Notes: a model not told the origin generated them from the sequence alone. Shown: positions 52,696-61,816, numbered from the stretch's first letter. The stretch is DNA of 64,000 nt from an uncultured Oscillospiraceae bacterium (GCA_900764755.1 CAAFPE010000046.1:62001-126000); one strand, 5' to 3'. Numbers and translations are program-made.

Positions 52696-53172
52696 TTGTT
52701 TCAGATCGGGGATAAGGTTGTCCATCCCATGCATGGGGCAGGAATTGTAGAGAGTATCGTTCAGAAGAAGGTCAATGGCGTGATGCGGGACTATTATGTC
52801 CTGAAGCTGCCGGTCCGGGCCATGGTGGTGATGATCCCCACCGAGAACAGCGAGGAGATCGGTGTGCGTCCTATCGTAGACCGGGAGCAGGCTGACCGGG
52901 TTTTGGAGGAGATCGGTTCCCTCCAGGTGGAGATGACCCAGAACTGGAACCGCCGCTACCGGGAGAATATGGAGCGTCTGAAGAGCGGAGACCTGTTCCA
53001 GGTGGCCTGTGTGGTCAAGGGGCTGATGCTCCGGGATGTGGACCGGGGCCTGTCCACCGGGGAGCGGAAGATGCTCCACTCCGCCAAGCAGATCCTGATC
53101 TCAGAGATCGTCATGTGCCAAAGCAGCAGCTATGAGGCTGTGGAGGAGCGCATCAACCGCGCCCTGGCGTAA
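52696..53172 (+). CDS. CarD/CdnL-family RNA polymerase-binding regulator
   Basis: This 158-residue protein begins FQIGDKVVHPMHGAG after its start codon, the family's usual N-terminus, with a Tudor-like RNAP-interaction domain (about 1-60) and a helical DNA-binding C-terminal domain. The TTG at 52696 is chosen because GGAGGTG lies six bases before it and it is downstream of the promoter. CarD proteins stabilise open promoter complexes. Confidence 0.88.
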   Translation: MFQIGDKVVHPMHGAGIVESIVQKKVNGVMRDYYVLKLPVRAMVVMIPTENSEEIGVRPIVDREQADRVLEEIGSLQVEMTQNWNRRYRENMERLKSGDLFQVACVVKGLMLRDVDRGLSTGERKMLHSAKQILISEIVMCQSSSYEAVEERINRALA

Positions 53173-53216
53173 TACCATAGGAAGAAAGAGACAGAGGAGC
53201 CTGACAGCCAATGTCC

Positions 53217-53244
53217 TCCGGACCCGGCGGCCGCCGGGTCCGGA
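53217..53244. repeat. 28-base perfect palindrome between carD and ispD
   Basis: TCCGGACCCGGCGG is followed immediately by its reverse complement, giving a GC-rich palindrome with no spacer. It lies 45 bases after carD and lacks a T-tract, so it may be an mRNA-stability hairpin or partial terminator. Confidence 0.6.
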
Positions 53245-53302
53245 AGCCGTGCTTGGAGCGGCGTTGGCGGACGGGCCCCTCTTTGCTGCAGGAGGGGAAA
53301 TT

Positions 53303-54043
53303 ATGACGGGGTTTCTGTCCCGGCTGAGCCGGAACCGAAAGCAAAGGGCACATATCTGGTCGGCGGTGGTGGTGGCTGCGGGGACGGCCTCCCGCATGGA
53401 GGGGATCGATAAGATCCTGACCACGCTGGGGGATCTCCCGGTCCTGGTACATACCCTGCGGGTCTTTGAGGCGTGTCCGGACATCGCCGAGGTGGTGGTG
53501 GTCACCCGGGAGGACCTGCTGGTGGAGGTCAGCCGCCTGTGCCGGGAGTTTGCCCTGGAGAAGGTCTCCAAGGTGATCGTGGGCGGCAGGGAGCGGATCT
53601 ACTCCGTCCAGGCAGGCCTGGCGGAGGTGCGGCAGGACGCGGAGCTCATCGCCATCCACGACGGGGCCAGGCCTCTGCTGCCTCTGGAGGTGCTGAAGGA
53701 GGTGCTGGATCGTGGAGCGGCCACCGGAGCGGCGGCCCCGGCCATCCCGGTGACCGATACGGTCAAGCGGGCGGAGGGGGGCGTGGCCCAGGAGACGCTG
53801 GACCGCTCCACCCTGTTCGCTGTCCAGACCCCCCAGGTGTTTCAGGCGGATCTGATCCGGGCGGCTATCCACCGGGCGGTGGAGGAGGGAGCGGTGCTCA
53901 CCGATGACTGCGCCGCAGTGGAGCGGCTGGGCATGAAGGTCTCCCTCACCCGGGGGAGCCGGGAGAATCTCAAGCTGACCACTCCCTTTGACCTGGTGGT
54001 GGGGGAGGCCATTCTGGACGCCAGAGAGAGGGGAGAACTGTGA
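53303..54043 (+). CDS. ispD: 2-C-methyl-D-erythritol 4-phosphate cytidylyltransferase
   Basis: This 246-residue enzyme has the CTP-binding loop AAGTASRMEGIDK (a variant of GxGxRMGxxxPK), then HDGARPLL and TDDCAAVERLG. It makes CDP-ME in the MEP isoprenoid pathway. AGGAGGGG precedes the ATG at 53303. The stop overlaps ispF. Confidence 0.95.
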   Translation: MTGFLSRLSRNRKQRAHIWSAVVVAAGTASRMEGIDKILTTLGDLPVLVHTLRVFEACPDIAEVVVVTREDLLVEVSRLCREFALEKVSKVIVGGRERIYSVQAGLAEVRQDAELIAIHDGARPLLPLEVLKEVLDRGAATGAAAPAIPVTDTVKRAEGGVAQETLDRSTLFAVQTPQVFQADLIRAAIHRAVEEGAVLTDDCAAVERLGMKVSLTRGSRENLKLTTPFDLVVGEAILDARERGEL

Positions 54044-54516
54044 TGCGCATTGGACATGGCTATGACGCACACCGGCTGGTGGAGGGCCGGAGGCTGATCC
54101 TGGGCGGGGTGGAGGTGCCCCACGTTCTGGGGCTGCTGGGTCACTCCGACGCAGATGTGCTTACCCATGCGGTGATGGACGCCCTGCTGGGGGCGGCCGG
54201 GCTGGGGGACATTGGGCGGCATTTCCCAGATACAGACCCGGCCTATGCCGGGGCAGACAGCCTGAAGCTGCTGGACCATGTGGTGGAGCTGCTGGAGGCA
54301 CAGGGTTGGCAGGTGGGCAATGTGGACGCCACCATACTGGCCCAGAGGCCCAAGCTGGCCCCGTATCTGGAGCGGATGCAGGAAAACCTGTCGGTTCGGA
54401 TGAAGGTGGAACTGGGGCAGGTGAACGTGAAGGCCACCACCGAGGAGAAGCTGGGCTTCACTGGGGCGGAGGAGGGGATCGCCGCCCATGCGGTGTGCCT
54501 GCTGGAGCGGGTGTGA
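54040..54516 (+). CDS. ispF: 2-C-methyl-D-erythritol 2,4-cyclodiphosphate synthase
   Basis: This 158-residue enzyme has GHGYDAHRL (Asp and His zinc ligands), HSDADVLTHAVMDALLG and KATTEEKLGFTG. It cyclises CDP-ME 2-phosphate. The start is GTG at 54040 with an ATG immediately after; both overlap the ispD end. Confidence 0.96.
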   Translation: MMRIGHGYDAHRLVEGRRLILGGVEVPHVLGLLGHSDADVLTHAVMDALLGAAGLGDIGRHFPDTDPAYAGADSLKLLDHVVELLEAQGWQVGNVDATILAQRPKLAPYLERMQENLSVRMKVELGQVNVKATTEEKLGFTGAEEGIAAHAVCLLERV

Positions 54517-54593
54517 CCGGCTGGAGCAGGGCAACATACACTGACTCAGGGGGAGAATTCTGCTGAGCGCCCCCTTGAGAAAGGAACTATGCC

Positions 54594-54848
54594 ATGCTCT
54601 ATTATCTGATCGTGTGCCGCTCCCTGACCTATGCCCAGCGCACCGCCGCAGCGCTGGAGCGGGCGGGGATCACGGCTCATATCCTGCGCTCCCCCAAGAG
54701 CATTGCGGGGGAGGGGTGCAGTCACTCTGTGAAACTGTCCCAGCGCCGCCTGGCTGACGCCCTGCGGGTGCTCCACCGGGTGGGGCTGGAGCCCAGGCGG
54801 ATCTTTATTACCGCCGGGGACGGGAGCTATCGGGAGGTGGAGCTGTGA
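54594..54848 (+). CDS. DUF3343 protein, putative sulfur/selenium carrier
   Basis: This 84-residue protein has a conserved Cys near residue 9 (IVCRSLTYAQ), a second in GEGCSHSVKL (about 42), and the ferredoxin-like alternation typical of DUF3343. It overlaps the class V aminotransferase by four bases. This pair recurs near selenium-trait genes in Firmicutes, and the protein has been suggested to carry sulfur or selenium; no selD or selA is in the window. Confidence 0.8.
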   Translation: MLYYLIVCRSLTYAQRTAAALERAGITAHILRSPKSIAGEGCSHSVKLSQRRLADALRVLHRVGLEPRRIFITAGDGSYREVEL

Positions 54849-55981
54849 TCTACCTGGACAGCGCCGCCACCACCTTGCAGAAGCCGCCGGAGGTGGCCCG
54901 GGCCAGCGCCTGGGCCATTGGCCATCTGGCCAGCCCCGGCCGGGGGGGACACCGGCCCGCCATGGCAGCGGCGGACACCGCCTTTGCCTGCCGGGAGGAG
55001 GCTGCCGCCCTCTTTGATGTGCCGGAGCCGGAGCAGGTGGTCTTTACCTTCAATGCTACCCACGGGCTGAATCTGGCCATCAAATCTCTGGTCCGGCCGG
55101 GGGATACCGTGGTGATCTCCGGCTATGAGCACAATGCGGTCACCCGGCCTCTCCGGGCCATCCCGGGGGTGACGGTGCGGGTGGCGGACAGCCCCCTGTT
55201 TGATCGGACGGCCGCTCTGGAAGCCTTCCGCCGGGCGCTGACCCCGGAGGTACGGGCGGTGGTATGCACCCATGTTTCCAATGTGTTCGGCTTTGTCCTG
55301 CCCATCGAGGACATTGCCGCCCTGTGCCGGAGCCGGGGGGTCCCCCTGATCGTGGACGCCTCCCAGTCTGCTGGCTGCCTGCCCATCTCCCTGCGGCAGC
55401 TGGGGGCCGCCTTCATCGCCATGCCGGGGCACAAGGGGCTGTACGGCCCCCAGGGCACCGGCCTGCTGCTGTGCGGCGGGGCGGCAGAGCCGCTTCTGGA
55501 GGGCGGAACGGGGAGCGTATCCCTGCGCCAGGAGATGCCGGACTTTCTGCCCGACCGGCTGGAGGCCGGGACCCACAACATCGCCGGGATCGCCGGCCTG
55601 CTGGAGGGCCTGCGCTTCCTCCGCCGGCGGGAGCAGGCCGGGCTGGCCTCCCGGGAGGAGGCGCTGGTCCGCCGACTGGGGGAGGGGCTGTCCCGCCTGC
55701 CGGGGGTGGAGGTCTATCTGGCCCCGCGGGGATCCGGCGCCCAGTCGGGCGTCCTGTCCTTCCGGGTGCGGGGACGGGACTGCGAGGAGCTGGGAGAGGC
55801 TCTGGGCCGACGGGGGGTTGCCCTGCGGGCAGGTCTCCACTGCGCCCCACTGGCCCACCGGACGGCGGGAACGCTGGAGTCCGGGACTCTGCGGGCCAGT
55901 GTCTCCGCCTTTACCATCCCGGAGGAGATCAGCCGTGTACTGGTCATCACAGAGGAGTTGCTGAGAGAAGAAGCCGTGTGA
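54845..55981 (+). CDS. class V aminotransferase-fold, cysteine-desulfurase-like protein
   Basis: This 378-residue PLP enzyme opens with YLDSAATTLQKP and has FTFNATHGLN, the PLP aspartate region VDASQSAG and the PLP lysine in AMPGHKGLYGPQGTG. A Cys lies in the late loop (GLHCAPLAH) at the place of the desulfurase catalytic Cys. It may release sulfur or selenium from cysteine/selenocysteine for the DUF3343 partner; this is inference. Confidence 0.88.
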   Translation: MIYLDSAATTLQKPPEVARASAWAIGHLASPGRGGHRPAMAAADTAFACREEAAALFDVPEPEQVVFTFNATHGLNLAIKSLVRPGDTVVISGYEHNAVTRPLRAIPGVTVRVADSPLFDRTAALEAFRRALTPEVRAVVCTHVSNVFGFVLPIEDIAALCRSRGVPLIVDASQSAGCLPISLRQLGAAFIAMPGHKGLYGPQGTGLLLCGGAAEPLLEGGTGSVSLRQEMPDFLPDRLEAGTHNIAGIAGLLEGLRFLRRREQAGLASREEALVRRLGEGLSRLPGVEVYLAPRGSGAQSGVLSFRVRGRDCEELGEALGRRGVALRAGLHCAPLAHRTAGTLESGTLRASVSAFTIPEEISRVLVITEELLREEAV

Positions 55982-55997
55982 AGCGGAGGACTGTCAG

Positions 55998-56039
55998 GCC
56001 AGCCGGGGGCGCCCAGAGGGGACCGGCTGGCTGTTTTTT
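55998..56039 (+). terminator. terminator before cdaA
   Basis: A 9-bp stem (55998-56006 with 56023-56031) is followed by six T. Confidence 0.88.
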
Positions 56040-56138
56040 CTGTCCAGGTGGAGGGAGGAACAGGCCGGCGCTATCATTCTTGCCAGAAGAACAGACGGAA
56101 TGTTTATGAAATTTTCACAGTTCGTCCGGGAAATCATG

Positions 56139-56167
56139 TTGCCATCAGGGGCGGAATATCGTATAAT
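56139..56167 (+). promoter_or_regulatory. sigma-A promoter of cdaA-cdaR
   Basis: TTGCCA (56139-56144) and TATAAT (56162-56167) are 17 bases apart, 69 bases before the cdaA start. Confidence 0.85.
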
Positions 56168-56235
56168 ATTTAAAATAAGGTGGGCTGTGGGCGGTGGAGC
56201 CTCCGGTCAAGTGAGACAGGAAGGAAGGGATCCAG

Positions 56236-57123
56236 GTGTTGGAGACGGTTTTGAATTTTTTCCAGGAAGAGATCCCGTTTATGGCCACCATCCGGGTCTC
56301 AGATCTCATCGACATCGCCATTCTGGCGTTTTTGATCTATCACATCTTTTGGTTCATGCGAAAGACCAGCTCCGGACGGGTGCTGAAGGGGATCATGGTG
56401 CTGATCCTGACCATGGGACTGGCCTCCGCTATTCAGCTGACCGCCACCAGCTGGCTGCTGAACCGGGTGGTGGAATGGGGCATCCTGGTGCTGGTCATCC
56501 TGTTCCAGCCGGAGATCCGCCGGGCCCTGGAGCGGATGGGCAGCGGGAAGCTGACCAGTGTGTTCAGCAGCCAGCGGCCCGCCTCGCCCCACGATCTGGA
56601 GAGCGCTATCCGCCAGACGGTGGAGGCCTATACCGACCTGTCCCGGGACAAGGTGGGCGCCCTGATGGTGTTCGAGCGGGGGGACCTGCTGGACGATGTG
56701 ATCAAGACGGGGACGCCGCTGGACTGCTCGGTGACCGGCGAACTGCTGAAAAACCTGTTTTGGAACAAAGCCCCCCTCCATGACGGCGCGGTGATCGTGC
56801 GGGAGGGCCGGATCGTGGGGGCGGGCTGTATGCTGCCCCTGTCAAGCAATGTAAACCTGAGCCGGGATCTGGGGATGCGCCACCGGGCGGGTATTGGGAT
56901 GAGCGAGCACTCCGATGCGGTGGTGGTCATCGTCTCAGAGGAGACGGGGTCCATCTCCGCCGCCACCGGCGGGATGCTCAAGCGGCACCTGGCCCCGGAG
57001 ACTCTGGAGCGCCTGCTGCGCAACGAGCTGCTGTCGGAGCAGGAGGATGTGGACCGGGGAAGCCCCCTGTCCGGCCTGCTGTCCGGGCTGCTGCCCCGGA
57101 GGAAGGAGGGTGAGGACCGATGA
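56236..57123 (+). CDS. cdaA: diadenylate cyclase CdaA
   Basis: This 295-residue protein has three N-terminal membrane helices (about 20-90) and a DisA_N/DAC domain with the catalytic motifs DGA (LHDGAVIV) and RHR (GMRHRAGIG). It makes cyclic di-AMP, which controls potassium and osmolyte uptake. The start is GTG at 56236 after GGAAGGG; an ATG at 56281 is possible. It overlaps the YbbR gene by four bases. Confidence 0.95.
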   Translation: MLETVLNFFQEEIPFMATIRVSDLIDIAILAFLIYHIFWFMRKTSSGRVLKGIMVLILTMGLASAIQLTATSWLLNRVVEWGILVLVILFQPEIRRALERMGSGKLTSVFSSQRPASPHDLESAIRQTVEAYTDLSRDKVGALMVFERGDLLDDVIKTGTPLDCSVTGELLKNLFWNKAPLHDGAVIVREGRIVGAGCMLPLSSNVNLSRDLGMRHRAGIGMSEHSDAVVVIVSEETGSISAATGGMLKRHLAPETLERLLRNELLSEQEDVDRGSPLSGLLSGLLPRRKEGEDR

Positions 57124-58349
57124 TGGAGCGTCTGCGGGAGAACCGCTGGGTCTATATCCTCATTTCCGTGCTGCTGGCGGTGGTGTTCTGGCTGTATATC
57201 CGGGACACGGAGGACCCCACCATGAGCCGGCCTATCTACAATGTGCCGATCCAGATCGCCAACGAGCGGGTGCTGGAGGAGCGGGGGCTGACGGTTTCAG
57301 GCCTGTCCCAGAATAGCCTGACCGTGGAGGTCACCGGCCCGGTGAGCGTGCTGAACAATCTGACCCGGAGCAACATCACCGCGTCAGTGGACGTGTCCTC
57401 TATCACAGAGACGGGGGCGCATGAGGTGAACTGCCGCCTGATCCTGCCCAACAATGTGGATACCACCGGGGCCTTCTTCCCGGAGCAGTCCAATCCAGTG
57501 ACCGTGACAGTGGACACCCTGGTGACGGAGACCATGAACGTGGAGGTCCGTCTGGAGGGCAGCGTGGCCGACGGCTATCAGGCGGGCACACCGGTGGCTG
57601 ATCCGGAGACTGTGGAGCTCCGGGGCTCTGCGGAGCAGGTGAGCCGTGTAAAGCGGGTGGCAGCCATTCTGGAGGCTGACGATCTGGATCAGTCCTTTGC
57701 CGGGAAGCTGCCTTTGAAGCTGTTGGACGAGGACGGAGAGGTCCTCACAGACAGCAGCGTGAAGCTCAGTGAGGACTCCGCCTATGTGACCATGACAGTG
57801 GGCGTGGTCAAGCGGGTGAAGCTGACGGTCAACCTGCTGCCTGGCGGCGGCGCCACAGGAGAGCAGGCCAAGTGTGACATCTCGCCCAGTACCATCACGG
57901 TGGTGGGCTCCGAGGAGGAGCTGGAGGGCCTGACGGAGATCTCTCTGGGCAGCATCGACCTGTCCCAGGTGGTGGATACCGCCACCATCTCCAAGCCAAT
58001 CGTTCTGTCCCCGACTCTGGAGAATGCCGACGGCGTGACCGAGGCCCAGGTGACGGTGGTGGTAGAGGGCCTGTCCACCAAGACCGTTACAGTGACCAAC
58101 ATCGAGACGGTGAACCAGCCGGACAACTATCAGGTAGACGTGGTGACCCAGGAGCGTGTGGTGGTCATCCGGGGCAGCGAGAGTGTATTGGAGTCCCTGG
58201 ACGCCAGCCAGATCCGCATCGTGGCCGACCTGTCGGACGTGACGGCTACCGGGACCTATCCGGTGGCAGCGACGGTATATCTCAACGCCAGCGACGAGGT
58301 GGGACCGGTGGGCACCTATACCATCAATGTGAACGTCAGGAAGCGCTGA
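57120..58349 (+). CDS. cdaR: YbbR-domain protein CdaR, cyclase regulator
   Basis: This 409-residue protein has one N-terminal membrane helix (about 10-27) and four extracytoplasmic YbbR repeats of about 85 residues, each with a PV/IP-x-V opening strand and a T-V-x-V core. CdaR modulates CdaA at the membrane. glmM, the usual third gene of the operon, is absent here. Confidence 0.9.
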   Translation: MMERLRENRWVYILISVLLAVVFWLYIRDTEDPTMSRPIYNVPIQIANERVLEERGLTVSGLSQNSLTVEVTGPVSVLNNLTRSNITASVDVSSITETGAHEVNCRLILPNNVDTTGAFFPEQSNPVTVTVDTLVTETMNVEVRLEGSVADGYQAGTPVADPETVELRGSAEQVSRVKRVAAILEADDLDQSFAGKLPLKLLDEDGEVLTDSSVKLSEDSAYVTMTVGVVKRVKLTVNLLPGGGATGEQAKCDISPSTITVVGSEEELEGLTEISLGSIDLSQVVDTATISKPIVLSPTLENADGVTEAQVTVVVEGLSTKTVTVTNIETVNQPDNYQVDVVTQERVVVIRGSESVLESLDASQIRIVADLSDVTATGTYPVAATVYLNASDEVGPVGTYTINVNVRKR

Positions 58350-58393
58350 CCGGTGGGAACTGACGGAAAGAAAAACCTTCGGAGGCGAGACCC

Positions 58394-58822
58394 TTGAACC
58401 AATATGCACTGGTGAAAAAGCGTTTGAAAGAGGATGTGGTCCAGATCTCCCTGCTGCGGCAGACGGAGTGCGGACTGAAGGAGAGCTGCGGCGGCAACTG
58501 TGCCGGCTGCGTCCAGCAGCCTCAGGGGGAGCTGCTGGCCACGGCCAGCGACCCCATTGGGGTCCAGCCCGGGGAGCGGGTGGAGGTGGAGTCTGCCACC
58601 GGACACTCCATCGGCCTGTCCCTGGTAGTGTTCGCCCTGCCCTGTGTGTTCCTGGCCCTGGGCTATCTGGTGGGTCAGGCCCTGGGCCTGGGGGAGGGGG
58701 CCTCGGTGGGAACGGCCGCTGTGGGCCTTCTGGTGGGGTTTCTCCCGGCGGTGCTGCTCAACCGGTGGATCACCCGGCGGGCGGACCCGGAGTTTGTGGT
58801 CGCCAGACGGGTGACACTCTGA
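58394..58822 (+). CDS. SoxR-reducing/RseC-family membrane protein
   Basis: This 142-residue protein has an N-terminal Cys cluster (about 24-38: ECGLKESCGGNCAGC) that could bind a cluster or metal, then two membrane helices (about 75-95 and 100-125). RseC/RsxC-associated proteins tie to Rnf-type electron transport, but no rnf gene is here. The TTG start at 58394 follows GGAGG. Confidence 0.82.
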   Translation: MNQYALVKKRLKEDVVQISLLRQTECGLKESCGGNCAGCVQQPQGELLATASDPIGVQPGERVEVESATGHSIGLSLVVFALPCVFLALGYLVGQALGLGEGASVGTAAVGLLVGFLPAVLLNRWITRRADPEFVVARRVTL

Positions 58823-58832
58823 CCGGAGGACT

Positions 58833-59705
58833 ATGTTCGGGTATGTGCGCCCCCTGCGGGACGAACTGAAATGCAGGGACTTTGACCTGTACCAGGCGGT
58901 CTACTGCGGGCTGTGCGCCGCTATGCGGCGGCGGTACGGCTGGCTGGCCCCCATGTTCCTGAATTACGACTTTACCTTTCTGGCCCTGCTGCTGGCCCCG
59001 CCGGAGGAGGCGTTTTCTCCCTGCCGGGGCCGGTGCCACGCCAACCCACTGCGGAAAAAGACCATGTACCAGCCCACGCCCGCCCTGGATACGTCGGCGG
59101 ACGAGAGCGTGGTGCTCACCTGGTGGCAGCTGCGGGACCGGGCCCGGGACGACCGGGGCTGGAAGGGCTGGACGGCCCGGCTGCTGGCCCGGCTGCTCCG
59201 GCCCTCCTACCGCCGCGCGGCATCCCGCTGGCCGGACTTTGACCGGAAGGTGGAGGAACAGCTCAGGCTGCTGGATGAACTGGAGGCGGAGGGGTGTCCC
59301 TCCCTGGACCGGGCGGCGGACACCTTCGCGGAGCTGCTCCGGGCGGCCGCTCCCTCCAGCGGGGAGGAGAGCCGGGACCGGGCCATGGAGCAGCTGCTCT
59401 ATCACCTGGGCCGGTGGATCTATCTGCTGGATGCCCAGGATGACCTGGAGGAGGACCGGGCAGCGGGGCGGTACAACCCCGTGGCCGCACGGTTCGGACC
59501 TGAGGGGGACCGGGAGGCCATGGCGCGCACCCTGGACCACTCCCGGAACCTGATGTACTCCGCGGCCCAGCTGGCCGATTTCGGCTGCCGCTGGCCGCTG
59601 ATCGAAAATATCCTGTACCTGGGGCTCCCGCTGGTACAGCGCGCCGTATTCGACGGGAGTTGGAAACAGATCCAAAAACAAAAGATATGGAGAAGCAGCA
59701 CATGA
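58833..59705 (+). CDS. DUF5685 family protein
   Basis: This 290-residue protein begins MFGYVRPL and carries conserved cysteines at YCGLCAAM (about 28-33) and CRGRCHANPL (about 64-73), a pattern typical of DUF5685. It is helical and lacks membrane segments. It precedes a J-domain protein, an arrangement seen in related Clostridia. Function unknown. Its end overlaps the next start by four bases. Confidence 0.8.
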   Translation: MFGYVRPLRDELKCRDFDLYQAVYCGLCAAMRRRYGWLAPMFLNYDFTFLALLLAPPEEAFSPCRGRCHANPLRKKTMYQPTPALDTSADESVVLTWWQLRDRARDDRGWKGWTARLLARLLRPSYRRAASRWPDFDRKVEEQLRLLDELEAEGCPSLDRAADTFAELLRAAAPSSGEESRDRAMEQLLYHLGRWIYLLDAQDDLEEDRAAGRYNPVAARFGPEGDREAMARTLDHSRNLMYSAAQLADFGCRWPLIENILYLGLPLVQRAVFDGSWKQIQKQKIWRSST

Positions 59706-60307
59706 GAGATCCGTACAGCGTGTTGGGCGTCAGCCAGAATGCCAGCGATCAGGAGATCAAAAAGGCGTATCGGGAGCTGGCCCGCAAGTACCATCCCGAC
59801 AACTATGTGAACAACCCCCTGGCCGACCTGGCTGAGGAGAAGATGAAGGAAGTCAACGAGGCATACGAGGCCATCCAGAAGCAGCGCAGCGGGGGCGGCG
59901 GCTATCAGCAGCAGTCCTCCGGCTACTACCAGGGCGGCTATCAGCAGCAACAGCAGCGGCAGTACGGCGGGGGGAACCCCACCTTCGCCCGGGTGCGGAA
60001 CCTCATCAACATGGGGGATCTGAACGCAGCGGAGCGGCTGCTCCAGGAGGTGCCCCAGAAGAGCGGCGAGTGGTACTTCCTGATGGGCAGCGTGGCCTAT
60101 CGCCGGGGCTGGCTGGACGAGGCCATGCAAAATTATAACCTGGCGGTGCAGCTGGAGCCGGGCAACCTGGAGTACCGCCAGGCTCTGGCGATGATGCAGC
60201 AGGGGGGGCAGGCCTACCGCCCCTACGGAGGCGGGGCAGTGGTGGACGGTATGGACTGCTGTACCACCATGTTGTGCATGAATTGTCTGTGCGGAGGCTG
60301 TAACTGA
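59702..60307 (+). CDS. J-domain protein with Q/G-rich linker and Cys-rich tail
   Basis: This 201-residue protein has a J domain (residues 1-65) with intact HPD (KYHPDNY), a Gln/Gly/Tyr-rich linker (about 67-98), a TPR-like helical pair (about 100-170), and a tail with seven cysteines in the last 18 residues (CCTTMLCMNCLCGGC). It should recruit a DnaK to a specific client. The Cys tail could bind metal or be lipidated. The ATG at 59702 is chosen because the J-domain starts there; another lies five codons upstream. Confidence 0.88.
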   Translation: MRDPYSVLGVSQNASDQEIKKAYRELARKYHPDNYVNNPLADLAEEKMKEVNEAYEAIQKQRSGGGGYQQQSSGYYQGGYQQQQQRQYGGGNPTFARVRNLINMGDLNAAERLLQEVPQKSGEWYFLMGSVAYRRGWLDEAMQNYNLAVQLEPGNLEYRQALAMMQQGGQAYRPYGGGAVVDGMDCCTTMLCMNCLCGGCN

Positions 60308-60308
60308 C

Positions 60309-60830
60309 ATGGCCGGGCGCTTTTCCTCAAAGGCCGGCCGGACGGCCCTTGGGGGCGTTCTGGCGGCCGGGAGCCTGGCGGTGCTGTGGCTGGCCTGCAT
60401 CTCCCCCACCGGACGGCTGGGGGTGACGGCGGCAGCGGGGCTGTTCCCCATTGGTGCGGTCCTGCTGACCGGACGGGGTGCGGGGTTCCTCTGCTGGGCG
60501 GCGGCCTCTGTGCTGGGGCTGCTGATCCTGCCGGATAAGGGCGTGGCCCTGATGTATCTGTGCTTTATGGGGCTGTACCCGGTGGTCAAGAGCCGCTTGG
60601 AGCAGTGTGCCAGCCGCCCACTGGAGTGGGTGGGGAAGCTGGCCTGCTTCAATGCGGCCCTCACCCTGCTGTGGGTGGTGTTCCGGGGGCTCTTCCTGCC
60701 GGCCCTGCCGGAGTGGCTGGCCGGGAAGGTGTGGCTGCTCTACGGAGTGGGGAACCTGGTGTTCCTCATCTATGACTGGGGCCTCTCCCGGCTGATCGGA
60801 ATGATGACAGCCCGGCTGAAGCTGCGGTAA
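60309..60830 (+). CDS. polytopic membrane protein of unknown function
   Basis: This 173-residue protein has five or six hydrophobic helices and very short loops. It starts one base after the J-domain gene stop and may be that chaperone's partner. No family recognised. Confidence 0.75.
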   Translation: MAGRFSSKAGRTALGGVLAAGSLAVLWLACISPTGRLGVTAAAGLFPIGAVLLTGRGAGFLCWAAASVLGLLILPDKGVALMYLCFMGLYPVVKSRLEQCASRPLEWVGKLACFNAALTLLWVVFRGLFLPALPEWLAGKVWLLYGVGNLVFLIYDWGLSRLIGMMTARLKLR

Positions 60831-60922
60831 GCAAGGAAATACAGGGGCTGTCAAGTGAAAATACCTTTCAAAAAACAGGCGGCCTGTGAAATACAACGCT
60901 GGAAAAAAGGAAGTGACCCACT

Positions 60923-61804
60923 ATGGTCAAGAGCATGACCGGCTACGGCCGGGCGGAGGAGACGGTGAACGGGTGCACCATCACCGTGGAGCTGCGCTCG
61001 GTGAATAACCGCTATCTGGACTGCAACGTCCGCATCCCCCGGCTGTACCTCTTTGCGGAGGAGTCCATCAAAAGCCGGGTGCAGAACACCATTTCCCGGG
61101 GAAAGGTGGATGTGTTCGTCACCCTGGACAGTACTGGGGCGGAGGAGGTGCGGGTGTCCGTGAACCGGCCCCTGGCCCAGCAGTATGCCAATGCCCTGGG
61201 GGAGCTGGCACAGCTGTGCGGGCCAACTGCCTACCGCATCACACCGGAGATGCTCTCCCGCTTCCCAGAGGTCCTGATGGCGGAGAAGGCAGAGGAGGAT
61301 GTGGAGGAGAAGGCTCAGGATATATGCCGGGTGCTGGACCTGGCCCTGGCTGACTTTGACCAGATGCGCAGCCGGGAGGGGCAGCGCCTGGAGGAGGACA
61401 TCCTCTCCCGGGCCCGTACCATCGAGGAACTGGTGGGCCGGGTGGAGGAGCGTTCTCCCCAGACCGTATCTGAGTACCGGGCCAAGCTGGAGGCGCGGAT
61501 GAACGAGGTGCTGGCCAACACCCAGCTGGATCCCGCCCGGATCCTGACAGAGGCGGCCATCTTTGCCGACAAGGTGGCGGTGGACGAGGAGACCGTCCGG
61601 CTCCGCAGCCACATCGGACAGCTGCGGACCATGCTGGACAAGGGCGGCGCTGTGGGGCGGAAGCTGGACTTCCTGATCCAGGAGTTCAACCGGGAGGCCA
61701 ATACCATCGGCTCCAAGTGCAGCGACATCGACATTGCATGCCATGTGGTGGACATTAAGGCCGAGATCGAGAAGATCCGGGAACAGATCCAGAATATGGA
61801 GTAA
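60923..61804 (+). CDS. yicC: YicC-family endoribonuclease
   Basis: This 293-residue protein has the N-terminal KSMTGYGRAE and RSVNNRYLD motifs and the C-terminal QEFNREANTIGSKCSD motif (in part). YicC proteins are metal-dependent endoribonucleases. The order yicC-remA-gmk-rpoZ-priA matches Bacillus and Clostridia generally. Confidence 0.94.
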   Translation: MVKSMTGYGRAEETVNGCTITVELRSVNNRYLDCNVRIPRLYLFAEESIKSRVQNTISRGKVDVFVTLDSTGAEEVRVSVNRPLAQQYANALGELAQLCGPTAYRITPEMLSRFPEVLMAEKAEEDVEEKAQDICRVLDLALADFDQMRSREGQRLEEDILSRARTIEELVGRVEERSPQTVSEYRAKLEARMNEVLANTQLDPARILTEAAIFADKVAVDEETVRLRSHIGQLRTMLDKGGAVGRKLDFLIQEFNREANTIGSKCSDIDIACHVVDIKAEIEKIREQIQNME

Positions 61805-61816
61805 GGGGGCGCCCGC

